From assembly GCF_000236165.1 (NCBI RefSeq), contig NZ_CM001373.1, positions 3,018,712 through 3,082,711 on the forward strand: a stretch of 64,000 nucleotides of DNA. Reading direction: 5' to 3'. Source of the stretch: Fluoribacter dumoffii NY 23 (lineage in GTDB: Bacteria; Pseudomonadota; Gammaproteobacteria; Legionellales; Legionellaceae). Position 1 is the stretch's first letter, and each line of letters starts with the position of its first letter. The notes under the pieces are model-generated. The model was not told the origin of the DNA. It saw only the letters and a program-made list of their open reading frames with translations, and searched no databases. Below are positions 52,118 through 63,189 of this stretch, piece by piece. Both the position numbers and the translations under genes were made by a program.

Positions 52118-54736
52118 TTAGAGAAGGTTTTGAATAGTATTTACTAAAATTTCATTGGAAGAGTTCGACTTCAGCAAAGCCTGACTCACATACTTGGAAC
52201 AATCTTCATTTATTTTTGTATCAGAAAATACCAAAACCGGAGCATGATATTTCGATATCAAAGGTAAAATATCTGCACCATTCCCATCCGGTAAAAATAG
52301 ATCCAGAATAATTAAATTATATTTGTCTTTTTTAAGCATCTCCTGCGCTTCATTTAAATTATTCGCGGTTGAAACCCGCGCATATTTCTCCAAAAGAGTT
52401 CTTATGATTTCCTGGGTGTCTTTATTGTCTTCAATATGCAAGATATGCGGTTTGGAATTATCTTTTTGGATTTTATTGATACTGAACAGGAGCTTATTAA
52501 AATCGATGGGCTTATCTAACCAATCCACAATTGAAACCGCATCGCCATTTGATAGTTCTTTTCCCGTTTCAGCAATAACTGAAAGGACGATAATGGGTAA
52601 GTTCTTTGTTTTTTTATTTTTACGTAATTCTCTGATAAATGAAACTCCATCTTGGTCAGGCAAAATCAAATCCAGCAAAAGGGCATGAAATTCACTATTT
52701 GCCAACAATTTGCGTGCCTCATTAGCCGTTTGAGCTGTTTCCACGATAAAACCTGCTGACTCCAGAAGCAATTTGATGTAATTTGCTTGTTCGCTATCAT
52801 CCTCACAAATCAGTAACCTTTTTTTTGCTTCCTGAAGTCTTCTTTCATTTTTTTCCTGAATAACCGGCAATTGCTGGGCTAGGGGTAACTCAAAATAAAA
52901 GGTAGTGACATCATGGGGTTTACTTTCAAAACTGAGTAGCCCATTCATCTTCTCCATAATGGTTTTACTAATGTTTAATCCTAAGCCAGTGCCTCCTTTT
53001 CCCCGAGTAGTTGAGGCGTCTCCCTGGGAAAATTTTTGAAAAATACGCGTTTGAAATTCCGGGGAGATCCCATCACCTTTGTTGGTAATCGAGACACGGA
53101 CTGATGAATTAATTTGCTCAATTCTCACAATAACTTTTTCATGTTCATAAGAAAATTTGCATGCATTTGAAATCAGATTAGCTAAAACTTGCATTAAACG
53201 CTCGGCATCGACCCTCACCTGATATTGCTCATTATTGTGGTTTATTAACTCAATGTTTACGCCAAACTTTTGCGCATACATTTTATTATTTTCAATGGCT
53301 TCATGAACAATTTTGTTTAAATCAGATACCTTCAACTCAAAATCCATTTTTCCGGCTTCGATTTTTTCAATATCTAAAATATCATTAATTAACAACAACA
53401 AACGCTCGCAGTTGTTATTTGCTATTTCAAGAAATTTTTTTACTTTTGGGGGAAATTTACCCATGATTTCGCTTAACAAGATGCCTAATGAACCTCGAAT
53501 CGATGTAAGTGGGGTCCTTAATTCATGACTCACTATGGAAACGAATTCATTTTTTAGTTTCTCAGTTTGTTTCCGCTCCGTGATATCATGAATTACAATA
53601 ACTGCGCCAAGGTTGTCGCCATTAGAGTTAATAATTTTCTGACCATCAATGACGACATTGCGCACTTCACTTTTGGCATGCATTATAAATTCCACACCGC
53701 GTATGCGCTCGCCATCTAAAGCACGATTCAGGGGGAAAGCTCCTTGTTTAATGGGCTTGTTATTGAGAGTGAACAGTTTAAAAAAATCTCCAATATTATG
53801 AATGGTTTTATTGGATTTGTCAGAATCAATGTATTTTTGAATCGTATGGTTCAAAACGGTAATTTTTCCCTCTGCATTACATGCAATAATCCCATCCTCC
53901 AAATTATCGAGCATGGCATTGAGGAATTTTTTCTCATTCGCGATTGCCGTCAGCATTTTTTTGTAATACCCCGATGCAGTAAGGGCAATGGCAAAAATCA
54001 GCCCGCTGATTCCTGCAATAAAAAAAGCCAAAAAATTGGTTTGAATCGCTGCCTTTTCACCGAGCATCATATGAGATAAATTAGGGGTAAAAACTGCAGC
54101 GGACATCCCTGTATAATGCATTCCGCAAATAGCGAACCCCATGATTAAAGAGCTAATTATTTTTAAATTAAATTGTCTTTTACTGGAACCTTGATTGCTT
54201 TTTAATGCTAACCAAATTGCAATTTCTGCGGCAGCAATACCAATGGCAATAGAGAGAAAAAACAATCCCGGTAAATAATGAATAGTGACATGCACTTTCA
54301 TTCCTTCCATCCCCATGTAATGCATTAGAGATATAGCAAGGCCCACAATCATCCCACCTAATACAAATTGCAGCGTGGAGTAATCCTTTTTTTGTAATAT
54401 GAATAACGCTGAGGCGGAGGCCAATATGGCAATAAATAATGAAGCAGCAGTCCAACTGTATTCATATTCCATGGGCATAGGCATGATGAAAGCTAACATG
54501 CCAACAAAATGCATTGACCATATCCCTGCTCCCATGGCAAAAGCGCCGCCCGCAAGCCAATAAATCCGATCCTGTTTATTTTTGGTAGCCCGAAGTCTGC
54601 CAACCAGATTTAATGCGACATACGATGCAAAAACTGCGATTAGATAAGATAAGATCACGAGCTTCAAGTCATAATAACCTGTTACTCTCTCAGCCGGTAT
54701 TGACGTTGTTTGAAACCACTCAGAAAAAGTGCTCAT
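52118..54736 (-). CDS. MHYT-PAS hybrid sensor histidine kinase with two receivers
   Basis: 872 residues from the ATG at 54736 (a GTG lies at 54742). Seven N-terminal membrane helices carry three MHYT-type motifs (SMHFVGM, SLMHYMGM, GMHYTGM), proposed to bind copper and sense oxygen, CO or NO. A PAS domain (about 270-390) is followed by HisKA (SHELRTPLTSIRG), HATPase (NLISNACKFS; GKGGTGLGLNISK) and two receivers (LLLDLILPDQDG; IILDLFLPDGNG). It heads an operon with a receiver and a diguanylate cyclase, so membrane redox or gas sensing may control c-di-GMP. Confidence 0.93.
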   Translation of the reverse strand: MSTFSEWFQTTSIPAERVTGYYDLKLVILSYLIAVFASYVALNLVGRLRATKNKQDRIYWLAGGAFAMGAGIWSMHFVGMLAFIMPMPMEYEYSWTAASLFIAILASASALFILQKKDYSTLQFVLGGMIVGLAISLMHYMGMEGMKVHVTIHYLPGLFFLSIAIGIAAAEIAIWLALKSNQGSSKRQFNLKIISSLIMGFAICGMHYTGMSAAVFTPNLSHMMLGEKAAIQTNFLAFFIAGISGLIFAIALTASGYYKKMLTAIANEKKFLNAMLDNLEDGIIACNAEGKITVLNHTIQKYIDSDKSNKTIHNIGDFFKLFTLNNKPIKQGAFPLNRALDGERIRGVEFIMHAKSEVRNVVIDGQKIINSNGDNLGAVIVIHDITERKQTEKLKNEFVSIVSHELRTPLTSIRGSLGILLSEIMGKFPPKVKKFLEIANNNCERLLLLINDILDIEKIEAGKMDFELKVSDLNKIVHEAIENNKMYAQKFGVNIELINHNNEQYQVRVDAERLMQVLANLISNACKFSYEHEKVIVRIEQINSSVRVSITNKGDGISPEFQTRIFQKFSQGDASTTRGKGGTGLGLNISKTIMEKMNGLLSFESKPHDVTTFYFELPLAQQLPVIQEKNERRLQEAKKRLLICEDDSEQANYIKLLLESAGFIVETAQTANEARKLLANSEFHALLLDLILPDQDGVSFIRELRKNKKTKNLPIIVLSVIAETGKELSNGDAVSIVDWLDKPIDFNKLLFSINKIQKDNSKPHILHIEDNKDTQEIIRTLLEKYARVSTANNLNEAQEMLKKDKYNLIILDLFLPDGNGADILPLISKYHAPVLVFSDTKINEDCSKYVSQALLKSNSSNEILVNTIQNLL

Positions 54737-54892
54737 TATCACGTCCTGTAATAGTAAACAGCGAGTTAATTAAAGGGTATACCTCGTTTCCAACATCCTT
54801 TTTATAAGTATAGACCTTTACTTTTTAAATTCAGATTTCTTTTACACCGCATGAGGCGATCTGAATTAAAAATGTTGGGGTAGGCAAAGCGA

Positions 54893-54976
54893 GCGCAGTA
54901 AAAAACTGAGGACAAAGGATAGGGAATAGCTGCAAACTCCGGGGTTCCAACTGCCTTCACTCAAGCCCTACTGCGC
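54893..54976. repeat. Inverted repeat between greA and the MHYT kinase
   Basis: GCGCAGTA at 54893-54900 and TACTGCGC at 54969-54976 are perfect inverted copies 68 bases apart in a 269-base intergenic stretch. The stretch holds no gene. It could be the decayed ends of an intergenic repeat or a long hairpin. Confidence 0.35.
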
Positions 54977-55005
54977 TAATATGAATGGATGAAACAAAAA
55001 AATCT

Positions 55006-55482
55006 CTATACGTACTCCACCTCAATAATTTCGTATTCCACTATACCGCCAGGTGTATTGACAGTTACAGTATCATCCAGTTCTTTACCGATTAAGGCCC
55101 GACCCATTGGAGAACTGTAGGAGATTTTATTGTGTTTAATGTCGGCTTCATCTTCACCAACTATTTTATAAGTTACCTTGGCATCGGTTGCTATATGACA
55201 AACAGTGACCGTTGAACCAAAAACCACCTTGCCATTATTAGGCAATTTACTGATATCAATAATTTGGGCATGAGATAATTTCGCTTCCAATTCCTGAATG
55301 CGACCCTCATTAAAGCTTTGTTGTTCTCGAGCAGCATGATATTCGGCATTTTCTTTCAAATCACCATGAGCTCTTGCCGTAGCAATCGCTTCGACAATGC
55401 GAGGTCTGTCAACAAATTTTAAACGTTGTAATTCTTCTTTCAGTGCTTCTGCACCTTCAACTGTCATGGGATGTTTACTCAT
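55006..55482 (-). CDS. greA: Transcription elongation factor GreA
   Basis: 158 residues, standard length. The N-terminal coiled coil carries the tip acidic residues that stimulate RNA polymerase to cleave backtracked transcripts ([16 protein letters not shown], about 43-58), and the C-terminal FKBP-like domain ends in [20 protein letters not shown]. It lies downstream of carB on the same strand with a strong terminator between them, so it probably has its own promoter. Confidence 0.97.
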   Translation of the reverse strand: MSKHPMTVEGAEALKEELQRLKFVDRPRIVEAIATARAHGDLKENAEYHAAREQQSFNEGRIQELEAKLSHAQIIDISKLPNNGKVVFGSTVTVCHIATDAKVTYKIVGEDEADIKHNKISYSSPMGRALIGKELDDTVTVNTPGGIVEYEIIEVEYV

Positions 55483-55561
55483 ATCTACCTCTAATAAAAA
55501 ATTCCCTGGTAATTCTGCCTTTTCTCCAAAACAACAAGAAAAAAAGCTTATCGCGTTAGCT

Positions 55562-55600
55562 AAAAAAATGTATCCCGTTACAGCGCGGCCTAGGCCGCGA
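55562..55600 (-). terminator. Terminator of carB
   Basis: A perfect 16-base palindrome, CGCGGCCTAGGCCGCG (55584-55599), forms the stem core, extended by CAG/CTG. Read on the minus strand it is followed within about 12 bases by a run of seven T (55562-55568). Confidence 0.65.
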
Positions 55601-55625
55601 CTGACGATAACCTGTTACATTTTTA

Positions 55626-58600
55626 TTAATGTAAATCCTGTAAGCGCGTTACAGTCTCTCTGTCCTCATATTTCATAGCCAAACAAGCTGCTTCGGCACC
55701 TGACAAGGTTGTAGTATAACTAACCTTGTGTTGTAAAGCATTGCGCCTCATTGCAAAAGAGTCAGCAATTGCTTGCTTGCCTTCTGTGGTATTTACAATA
55801 AAATCAATTTCATTGTTTTTTATAAAGTCAAGAACGTGTGGCCTACCTTCATTTACTTTAAATACCCTACGGCAATCAACGCCAGCTGCTTGTAAAGCCA
55901 AAGCAGTACCACGGGTAGCAATAATTTCAAAACCCAATTCAATCAAGCGCTTTGCAATTTCTCCCACCCGGGTTTTATCTGCATCGCGGACAGAAACAAA
56001 AGCCCGCCGACGCTTGGGTATATTGCAACCAGCGCCCAATTGGGCTTTAGCATAAGCTTGCCCAAAACGTCTGGCAATACCCATGACTTCACCAGTTGAT
56101 TTCATTTCTGGGCCAAGAATAGAATCAACCCCTGAAAATTTAATAAAGGGAAACACGGGAAGTTTAATGGAATAAAACGAGGGCATATGGTGATTCTGGC
56201 TTAAACCTTGCTCTTTCAGACTAACACCCAACTTGCATAACGCAGCAATTTTAGCCAAAGGATATCCTGTAGCTTTGGAAACAAAAGGAACTGTCCTCGA
56301 AGCTCGCGGATTGACCTCTAAAACATAAATATCATCTGCTTGAATCGCAAACTGTGCATTAATCAAGCCCACCACCCCTAACTTTAACGCCATCTGGCGC
56401 ATCTGTTCCATTAAATCTTGTTGCACCACGACACTGAGGCTAAATGGGGGTAAGGTACATGCGGAATCCCCTGAATGAATCCCAGCCTGCTCAATATGCT
56501 CCATCACCGCACCAATAAATACTTCCTTTCCATCACAAACAGCATCGATATCTACTTCAATGGCATCATTTAAAAATTTATCCAGCAATACGGGCGAATC
56601 ATTAGAAACCGCCACTGCATGCGAAAGATAATGGCGCAAGTCCTCTTCCTGGTAGACGACTTCCATTGCCCGGCCTCCGAGAACATAGGAAGGTCTAACA
56701 ACTAATGGATAACCAATATTATTTGCTAAAGCGACGGCCTCGGCCTCACTACGCACTGTTCCATTATCAGGCTGGTGTAAATTCAGTTCGGCCACTAATT
56801 TTTGGAATCGGTCCCTGTCTTCGGCCCTATCGATGGCATCAGGCGAGGTTCCAATGATTTTAACTCCATTTGCTTCCAGGGCACGTGCTAATTTTAAAGG
56901 AGTTTGTCCGCCATAATGGACAATGACCCCCTCGGGTTTCTCAACGTCGACAATGCCCAAAACATCCTCCAGAGTCACGGGTTCAAAATACAGGCGATCG
57001 GAGGTATCAAAATCAGTAGACACTGTTTCAGGATTACAATTAACCATGATGGTCTGGCAGCCGGCTTCTTTAAGAGCCATAGCCGCATGCACACAGCAAT
57101 AATCGAACTCAATCCCCTGGCCGATACGATTAGGGCCGCCGCCAAGAATCATTATTTTTTTCTTGTCGGTATCGGGACGTGCTTCGCAACGTGTTTCGTA
57201 ACACGAATACATATAGGCAGTATCACTGGGGAATTCACCGGCACAGGAGTCTATCCGCTTATAAACAGGAAGGATTCCCAATTCTTTACGACGCGAACGT
57301 ACTTGCTCCTCAGTGCACAACCAGATTTTAGCCAAATAAGCATCAGCAAAACCCCGTTTTTTTAGCAAGCGCAAGGTAGTCGCATCGACATCAGACAATT
57401 TTTTATCGGATATGGAACGCTCCAGGGCTACCAATTCTTCGATTTGAGCCAAAAACCAGGGATCAACTCGGCTTTCTTGATGAATTTCTTCAAGAGACAT
57501 ATTGTTTCTAAAGGCATCGGCGATATACCACAATCGATCGGGAGTTGGTTCGCGTAAATGCCCTCTTAACCGCGCAAGATCACCTTTTTTGAATAAAGAA
57601 TGCAAGCCACAGCGCCCGATCTCCAAACCACGAATTGCTTTTTGTAACGACTCCTGAAAATTGGAGCCAATGGCCATCACTTCGCCAACTGATTTCATTT
57701 GAGTTGTCAGTGTAACTGAAGTTTGGGGGAATTTATCGAAATTGAACCGAGGTACTTTAGTCACTACATAGTCAATACTTGGTTCAAATGAAGCAGGGGT
57801 TTTTCCTCCGGTGATTTCATTCTTTAACTCATCAAGGGTGTAGCCTACAGCAAGTTTTGCGGCAACTTTCGCGATGGGGAAACCTGTTGCCTTGGACGCT
57901 AAAGCCGAACTTCGAGAAACCCTGGGGTTCATTTCCACAACGAGCATCCGTCCATCTTCGGGATTAACTGCGAATTGGACGTTTGACCCCCCTGTGTCCA
58001 CGCCTACAGCTCTTAATACTTTAATAGCGGCATCGCGCATGCGTTGAAATTCTTTATCAGTAAGCGTTTGTGCAGGAGCTACAGTAATTGAATCACCGGT
58101 ATGCACCCCCATAGGATCGAAATTTTCTATAGTACAGACAATAATGCAATTATCATTCTTGTCGCGTACCACTTCCATTTCAAACTCTTTCCAGCCAAGC
58201 ACTGATTCATCGATCAATAGTTCATGGGTAGGTGACAATTCCAAGCCACGGGTACAAATTTCTTCAAACTCTTCCCGGTTATAAGCGATACCGCCGCCAC
58301 TGCCCCCCATAGTAAAGGAAGGACGAATAATTGCCGGGTAACCTAATTGAGCTTGAACCTGGATGGCCTCTTCCATGCTGTGGGCAATTGCAGAGCGCGG
58401 CATATCCAAACCAATTTTAATCATTAATTGGCGAAATTTTTCCCTGTCTTCGGCACGATCGATTGCTTCTCGTGTTGCACCAATCATTTCCACATTATAT
58501 TGAGCCAGAATCCCTTCACGCACTAAATCCAGCGCACAATTCAAAGCGGTTTGTCCCCCCATAGTGGGCAAAAGAGCATCTGGCCGTTCAATTTCAATAA

Positions 58601-58829
58601 TGCGTGCTACTTCTTTCCAGGAAACAGGTTCAACATAAGTTGCATCTGCAAGTTCAGGATCGGTCATAATGGTGGCTGGATTAGAATTTACCAGAATTAC
58701 CCTATACCCTTCTTCCTTAAGGGCGCGTACCGCTTGGGTACCAGAGTAATCAAATTCACAAGCTTGTCCTATAACAATAGGGCCTGCTCCAAGGATAAGA
58801 ATGGATTTAATATCGGTTCGTTTTGGCAT
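55626..58829 (-). CDS. carB: Carbamoyl-phosphate synthase large subunit
   Basis: 1067 residues. Two homologous ATP-grasp halves (about 1-400 and 545-935) make carboxyphosphate and phosphorylate carbamate. The halves show [22 protein letters not shown] and [22 protein letters not shown] at their starts and [18 protein letters not shown] and [18 protein letters not shown] at their metal sites. The C-terminal allosteric MGS-like domain covers about 935-1067. It supplies carbamoyl phosphate for arginine and pyrimidines. The small subunit gene carA is not next to it in this window. Confidence 0.98.
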   Translation of the reverse strand: MPKRTDIKSILILGAGPIVIGQACEFDYSGTQAVRALKEEGYRVILVNSNPATIMTDPELADATYVEPVSWKEVARIIEIERPDALLPTMGGQTALNCALDLVREGILAQYNVEMIGATREAIDRAEDREKFRQLMIKIGLDMPRSAIAHSMEEAIQVQAQLGYPAIIRPSFTMGGSGGGIAYNREEFEEICTRGLELSPTHELLIDESVLGWKEFEMEVVRDKNDNCIIVCTIENFDPMGVHTGDSITVAPAQTLTDKEFQRMRDAAIKVLRAVGVDTGGSNVQFAVNPEDGRMLVVEMNPRVSRSSALASKATGFPIAKVAAKLAVGYTLDELKNEITGGKTPASFEPSIDYVVTKVPRFNFDKFPQTSVTLTTQMKSVGEVMAIGSNFQESLQKAIRGLEIGRCGLHSLFKKGDLARLRGHLREPTPDRLWYIADAFRNNMSLEEIHQESRVDPWFLAQIEELVALERSISDKKLSDVDATTLRLLKKRGFADAYLAKIWLCTEEQVRSRRKELGILPVYKRIDSCAGEFPSDTAYMYSCYETRCEARPDTDKKKIMILGGGPNRIGQGIEFDYCCVHAAMALKEAGCQTIMVNCNPETVSTDFDTSDRLYFEPVTLEDVLGIVDVEKPEGVIVHYGGQTPLKLARALEANGVKIIGTSPDAIDRAEDRDRFQKLVAELNLHQPDNGTVRSEAEAVALANNIGYPLVVRPSYVLGGRAMEVVYQEEDLRHYLSHAVAVSNDSPVLLDKFLNDAIEVDIDAVCDGKEVFIGAVMEHIEQAGIHSGDSACTLPPFSLSVVVQQDLMEQMRQMALKLGVVGLINAQFAIQADDIYVLEVNPRASRTVPFVSKATGYPLAKIAALCKLGVSLKEQGLSQNHHMPSFYSIKLPVFPFIKFSGVDSILGPEMKSTGEVMGIARRFGQAYAKAQLGAGCNIPKRRRAFVSVRDADKTRVGEIAKRLIELGFEIIATRGTALALQAAGVDCRRVFKVNEGRPHVLDFIKNNEIDFIVNTTEGKQAIADSFAMRRNALQHKVSYTTTLSGAEAACLAMKYEDRETVTRLQDLH

Positions 58830-58903
58830 ATCGACAACAAAAAAAGAATAAAATTGATATATTTTACCTACTTTTGCTTAAAGTTTATACCCTTTAGGCA
58901 TAA

Positions 58904-59176
58904 TTAACTGTAACGATTGGTTAAAATTATTTGTAATCCGGCTTCTGTCAGCGATAAATATTTATAATGAGGATCCGCTGTGGTCCGCTCCAACCATTCA
59001 TTTGCAATGCATATATCCGTCAATTTTTGTGCTTGTTCCACTGAAACAGGTTGTCCTAATTTTTGAGAAAGCATTGCGGCAGCTTCCTCTTCGATACTTA
59101 AAAACACCTGATCCCGAGTCACGCCACGGTTTTTCATCTCATCATAAAATAATTGTAGAATATCAAGTTCATTCAT
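58904..59176 (-). CDS. Small protein of unknown function
   Basis: 90 residues with AAGGA 9 bases before the ATG. The order of predicted helices and the C-terminal YKYLSLTEAGLQIIL suggest a small winged-helix-like fold (the 'LTEAG' pattern is common in wing regions), but no named family is recognised. It is soluble, with no signal peptide. It lies 74 bases upstream of carB on the same strand and could be co-transcribed. Confidence 0.65.
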   Translation of the reverse strand: MNELDILQLFYDEMKNRGVTRDQVFLSIEEEAAAMLSQKLGQPVSVEQAQKLTDICIANEWLERTTADPHYKYLSLTEAGLQIILTNRYS

Positions 59177-59277
59177 GATGATTGTCCTTAAGAGAAATGA
59201 TTTTACTTATAGTATAAGCTTAATTTAGTTACTTTTTGCAAGTTTAGGGTAATGGTTTAACTTATACAGATTTTTAT

Positions 59278-60408
59278 CTACTGTGTCCGCGTATAGGAGC
59301 CTTTCTGGAGGGTGTGAACCTGACTTTCAGAATCAGGAGCACCGCCGCCAGCACCAAAAAAAGTTTGATGATGAGTTCCCAAGTCTGCAGCAAATTTTTT
59401 TTTAACCGCTAAAGAAAGCAAACTTTTCATTAAAACACGCATTTCAGCTGCAGCCTCACCTAATTCTTGGGAAGAACACTGATGTTCGCTCAGTTCATAC
59501 CAAATGTATCTGCTTTCCATCCCGTTATAAGGCTGGGGCGCTTTTATAAGATCATTGTTTAAAGGATGCTTGGGGTTTATTTTTGCCAAGTGCAATAGAG
59601 TTTCTTTATCTGTGATATAACTGGCAGCCGGGACATTATGCCATTTTTCGGCTTTTTTATATTGTTTGACTAACAAAACAGGCGTTTCCACTTCGTTATA
59701 TGCAATCATTTCATCTTTAATTCGAGATTTATCATCATCCACTAAGGCTAAACGCACGTCCTCAAGCTTCGTTTGCAAATCTTCATATTGGGTGTATAAA
59801 GTTTTTAATGCTTCCAGTTTCAATTTTGCATCCGAATTGATAACTTCTGTATCGAGACCAAGCTGTTTTATCAGATCAGCGATCTCAAGGAGTTGCAAGT
59901 CAGTCAATAATTCGGAGGGACAAGGAGGTTCTTTCTCCTGTAATTGGGCAATCTCCAAAGACTCCCGCACCACTACAATCAGGGGATTATGGTTTACTCT
60001 GCTCCGCAAAGACTTCATATAAGGAACTGGATTTAAGAGAGGCTGCGCATCCAAAGCATTAAAAAAACCGTCCATCCCACCAAACAAACCATTTTTAAAA
60101 CCAAGCCACAGCGACCCCAGCATATTGGTTATCGTGTCGTAAATTAAATAACTCATTAACCCAACCAGCGCTATCGTACTCAATAGGACTGTAATTGGAA
60201 AAATAGCCAGTGCTGCAAATAGAAAATTACCCGGGTGTGAAATACCCATTTTTTTTAATCGCTCAGCTAAATAAATCGGGACACCTAGTGCAGCGACGAC
60301 TCCTAAAATCACTGCTCCGAGGGCATAAAAAGCATTGTTAACCAATACACGCAAGGGTAACAGGGTAATACCCAATAATATTGCCCACAAATGCTTCAAA
60401 AAAGACAT
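59278..60408 (-). CDS. Membrane protein with a weakly U-box-like C-terminal region
   Basis: 376 residues. The first 120 residues contain three or four hydrophobic helices. A charged helical region follows (about 165-240). At about 240-305, ETPVLLVKQY ... VPAASYITDKETLLHLAK ... HPLNNDLI is reminiscent of the spacing of U-box E3 ligase domains (Pro-Val, then a hydrophobic 'tasYi.D..tL..W', then 'P.t...l'). The tail is glycine- and serine-rich. I do not recognise a named family; a Dot/Icm substrate is possible but unproven. Confidence 0.6.
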   Translation of the reverse strand: MSFLKHLWAILLGITLLPLRVLVNNAFYALGAVILGVVAALGVPIYLAERLKKMGISHPGNFLFAALAIFPITVLLSTIALVGLMSYLIYDTITNMLGSLWLGFKNGLFGGMDGFFNALDAQPLLNPVPYMKSLRSRVNHNPLIVVVRESLEIAQLQEKEPPCPSELLTDLQLLEIADLIKQLGLDTEVINSDAKLKLEALKTLYTQYEDLQTKLEDVRLALVDDDKSRIKDEMIAYNEVETPVLLVKQYKKAEKWHNVPAASYITDKETLLHLAKINPKHPLNNDLIKAPQPYNGMESRYIWYELSEHQCSSQELGEAAAEMRVLMKSLLSLAVKKKFAADLGTHHQTFFGAGGGAPDSESQVHTLQKGSYTRTQ

Positions 60409-60537
60409 AACAATGCTTTTACAAAGGATGAGTCAATTAGCGTATAAAAAAATCTCAATACGATCAAGGTTCAAACTTTGCATTAGCCTTGATGCATGAT
60501 ACCCTTGCACGGGTTTATACGAACAAGTCTGTCCGCG

Positions 60538-61713
60538 ATGGAAGAAGTTGATGTCATTATTGTAGGTGCCGGTGCTGCAGGGTTAATGTGTGCTCTCGAA
60601 GCAGGCAAACGCCGCCGTAAAGTTTTGGTCCTGGATCATGCCAATAAAGCAGGCAAAAAGATTCTAATGTCCGGAGGTGGCCGCTGTAATTTCACCAATT
60701 ATTACATCGAACCTGAAAAATATAATTCCCATAATCCTCATTTTTTTAAATCCGCTTTAACACGTTATACCCAATGGGATTTTATTGAACTGGTCAAAAA
60801 ACATAAAATTCCTTTCCATGAAAAAACTCTGGGACAATTGTTTTGTGACAATAAATCAAAAGATATTGTCGACATGCTTCTCAAAGAATGTGAGGCTGCA
60901 GGAGTTACAATCCAGCTAAATACCAGCATTGAGAAAATACAAAGAACATCCGGGTTCAGGTTACACACTACAAAAGGAGTTTTTCAGTGTAACTCCCTGG
61001 TCATAGCCAGTGGCGGATTGTCCATACCCACTATGGGTGCAAGCCCTTTTGCATATAAAGTAGCAGAACAGTTTGGTATCAAGATCTGGCCAACTCGTGC
61101 AGGATTGGTCCCTTTAACTCTCGATGTTGCGGAAAAAGAAATAATCTCCCCCCTCTCCGGAATTGGTGTGGACAGTTTAGTTAAAAATGCCAGCGTAGAA
61201 TTTCGCGAACATACCTTATTCACTCATCGGGGTTTGAGTGGCCCTGCAATTTTGCAATTGTCCTCGTACTGGAATGCAGGAGAGAGTATTTGTATTAATT
61301 TATTGCCCGAAATAGACCTTCTAGACTATTTAAAAAAAGTCCGGAAGGAAAAACCACAAAAACAATTAAATTCAATTTTATCGCTGCACTTACCCAAAAG
61401 GGTCATCGAACAATTTATTGCGCCGACCCTATTTGACAAAAAACTTGCGGAACTGGCAAATCGTGATTTGGAATCGGTAGCAAAACAATTAAACTCTTGG
61501 GTTGTGAAGCCCAATGGTACTGAAGGATATCGCACTGCGGAAGTAACGATAGGCGGTGTTGATTGTAATGCAATTTCTTCCAAAACAATGGAGGCACAAG
61601 AAGTTTCCGGCCTTTATTTCATTGGCGAAGCCCTGGACGTAACAGGTTGGTTAGGTGGGTATAATTTTCAATGGGCTTGGTCGTCGGGGTGGGCGGCAGG
61701 GCAAGCGGTATAG
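60538..61713 (+). CDS. YhiN/HI0933-family FAD-dependent oxidoreductase
   Basis: 391 residues from the ATG at 60538; a longer frame starts at 60496, and neither has a clear ribosome-binding site. The shorter start places the dinucleotide motif VIIVGAGAAGLMCALEAGKR right after the N-terminus, as in the family. Other signatures are KILMSGGGRCNFTN, ASGGLSIPTMGASPFAYKVAEQFG, THRGLSGPAILQLSSYW and the C-terminal GLYFIGEALDVTGWLGGYNFQWAWSSG. Members bind FAD and probably use NAD(P)H; their substrate is unknown. Confidence 0.92.
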   Translation: MEEVDVIIVGAGAAGLMCALEAGKRRRKVLVLDHANKAGKKILMSGGGRCNFTNYYIEPEKYNSHNPHFFKSALTRYTQWDFIELVKKHKIPFHEKTLGQLFCDNKSKDIVDMLLKECEAAGVTIQLNTSIEKIQRTSGFRLHTTKGVFQCNSLVIASGGLSIPTMGASPFAYKVAEQFGIKIWPTRAGLVPLTLDVAEKEIISPLSGIGVDSLVKNASVEFREHTLFTHRGLSGPAILQLSSYWNAGESICINLLPEIDLLDYLKKVRKEKPQKQLNSILSLHLPKRVIEQFIAPTLFDKKLAELANRDLESVAKQLNSWVVKPNGTEGYRTAEVTIGGVDCNAISSKTMEAQEVSGLYFIGEALDVTGWLGGYNFQWAWSSGWAAGQAV

Positions 61714-61733
61714 TCTAATCCAATGCAACCCTT

Positions 61734-62048
61734 TTATTTCAACAGAAAATAAGCACTTACCGTCAAAACAATGGATACAATAAGGTAGGCCAATTTCCCT
61801 AGATGCATGTCGCTTAAAAGATTTTTTGCTTTTTCCCAATAATCAATCAAATCGATAAGGAGGGAGCCACAAAACCATAAGTATGCAGGACGCTGCCAAA
61901 ATGGTTTATCCAGGAAGCCACCTAAAACAAACAATTGCTTCTTACATAAACTGCAATAATAAACAGCCTGATCAGTAGTCACTAATCTTTTTTCCCAACA
62001 CACAGTGGGTTCCATACGCTGCCTGCAAAACTTACATTGAATTTTCAT
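61734..62048 (-). CDS. Small zinc-ribbon membrane protein
   Basis: 104 residues. The N-terminus holds two cysteine pairs, CKFC (5-8) and CSLC (32-35), that could bind zinc. A hydrophobic stretch sits at about 53-70 and a C-terminal membrane helix at about 84-103. No named family is recognised. It is convergent with the YhiN-type gene, 20 bases away. Confidence 0.65.
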   Translation of the reverse strand: MKIQCKFCRQRMEPTVCWEKRLVTTDQAVYYCSLCKKQLFVLGGFLDKPFWQRPAYLWFCGSLLIDLIDYWEKAKNLLSDMHLGKLAYLIVSIVLTVSAYFLLK

Positions 62049-62118
62049 TTTATAGGCTTTGGATATTTTGTGAGTAATATTTTACCACAGATTAAGGCAG
62101 GTAAGTTAAGATGCTTTA

Positions 62119-63189
62119 TTATTTGACTCTTCTCATCAAATACACACCCAAAAGGGCAAAAATAAAGGTAGGTCCTAAAGCAGCCAATTCAGGTGGTAAT
62201 TGAAATACGGTACTGAGGGGGCCAAAAAAACGACTTAAAATATGAAAACTGAATCCCACTGCCGCACCCACTAACAGCTTTGATCCCATTGTCGTTGAGC
62301 GTAAAGGACCAAAAATGAAAGGGATTGAGAGGATCATCATAACCATTGTCGTAAATGGTTGAATAAGCCGTTGTAAAAAAGCAAATTGATAATTATGGAC
62401 ATTTTGATGATTGCGTTTTTGTTCCCGGACATAGCGTCTTAATTCATGTAAAGTCATTTCATCGGGCTCGATACTGCTGATCATCAAAATTTTTGGTTTC
62501 ACGGCAACATCCCAGGGAAGGGATGCAAATGTTTGTACTTTGGTTTTATTGGTTTCAAATTCGGTCTGCTGAATGTTATACGCCATCCAACCTGTAGGGG
62601 TGTAACGTGCTTCGCCGATAAAACGGGACATTTTTAAATGATGATGGACATCAAAACGAAATTGATAAATGTCCTTCAGGATATTATCAGGAAGTATTAC
62701 TCCTACAGAAATGAAATCATTACCATACCGCAGCCACGAGCCTTTCGAAGTCCTTAATGTTTGTCCCCCACTCACTGAGGCTGTCTTATAATCATTGGCG
62801 TAATGCGATAAATAGGGAACCAGCGTTTCCCCTAATGCAGTAACCAGCACAATCAGAATGACTGATGCTTTTAAAACGGCCCAGGTAATTTGCCCTATCG
62901 ACATTCCTGAGGCACGCATTACCACCAATTCACTATGATTTGCCAAAATTCCAAGGCCAATCAAACACCCAAGCAGGCTTGCCATAGGAAAAAATAGGTA
63001 AACTTCATAGGGCATCTGTAATAAGACAAATAACGCAGCCTGGGTAATCCCATAATCCGCCCGCCCCAAATCACTTATTTGATCAACAAATAAAATAAAA
63101 ATTTGCAAGCCTACCAGCATGAGGGTGACCAACCCAATAGAGCCGAGAACAGTTTTCGCAATATAGCGCTCTAATATTTTCATACTCAT
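62119..63189 (-). CDS. lptG: LPS export permease LptG
   Basis: 356 residues with three N-terminal and three C-terminal membrane helices flanking a periplasmic beta-jellyroll (about 130-265), the LptG layout. LptF-LptG-LptB2 extract LPS from the inner membrane and push it along the LptCA bridge. The segment SELVVMRASGMSIGQI is the cytoplasmic coupling helix that docks on LptB. It overlaps lptF by 4 bases (ATGA). Confidence 0.95.
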   Translation of the reverse strand: MSMKILERYIAKTVLGSIGLVTLMLVGLQIFILFVDQISDLGRADYGITQAALFVLLQMPYEVYLFFPMASLLGCLIGLGILANHSELVVMRASGMSIGQITWAVLKASVILIVLVTALGETLVPYLSHYANDYKTASVSGGQTLRTSKGSWLRYGNDFISVGVILPDNILKDIYQFRFDVHHHLKMSRFIGEARYTPTGWMAYNIQQTEFETNKTKVQTFASLPWDVAVKPKILMISSIEPDEMTLHELRRYVREQKRNHQNVHNYQFAFLQRLIQPFTTMVMMILSIPFIFGPLRSTTMGSKLLVGAAVGFSFHILSRFFGPLSTVFQLPPELAALGPTFIFALLGVYLMRRVK

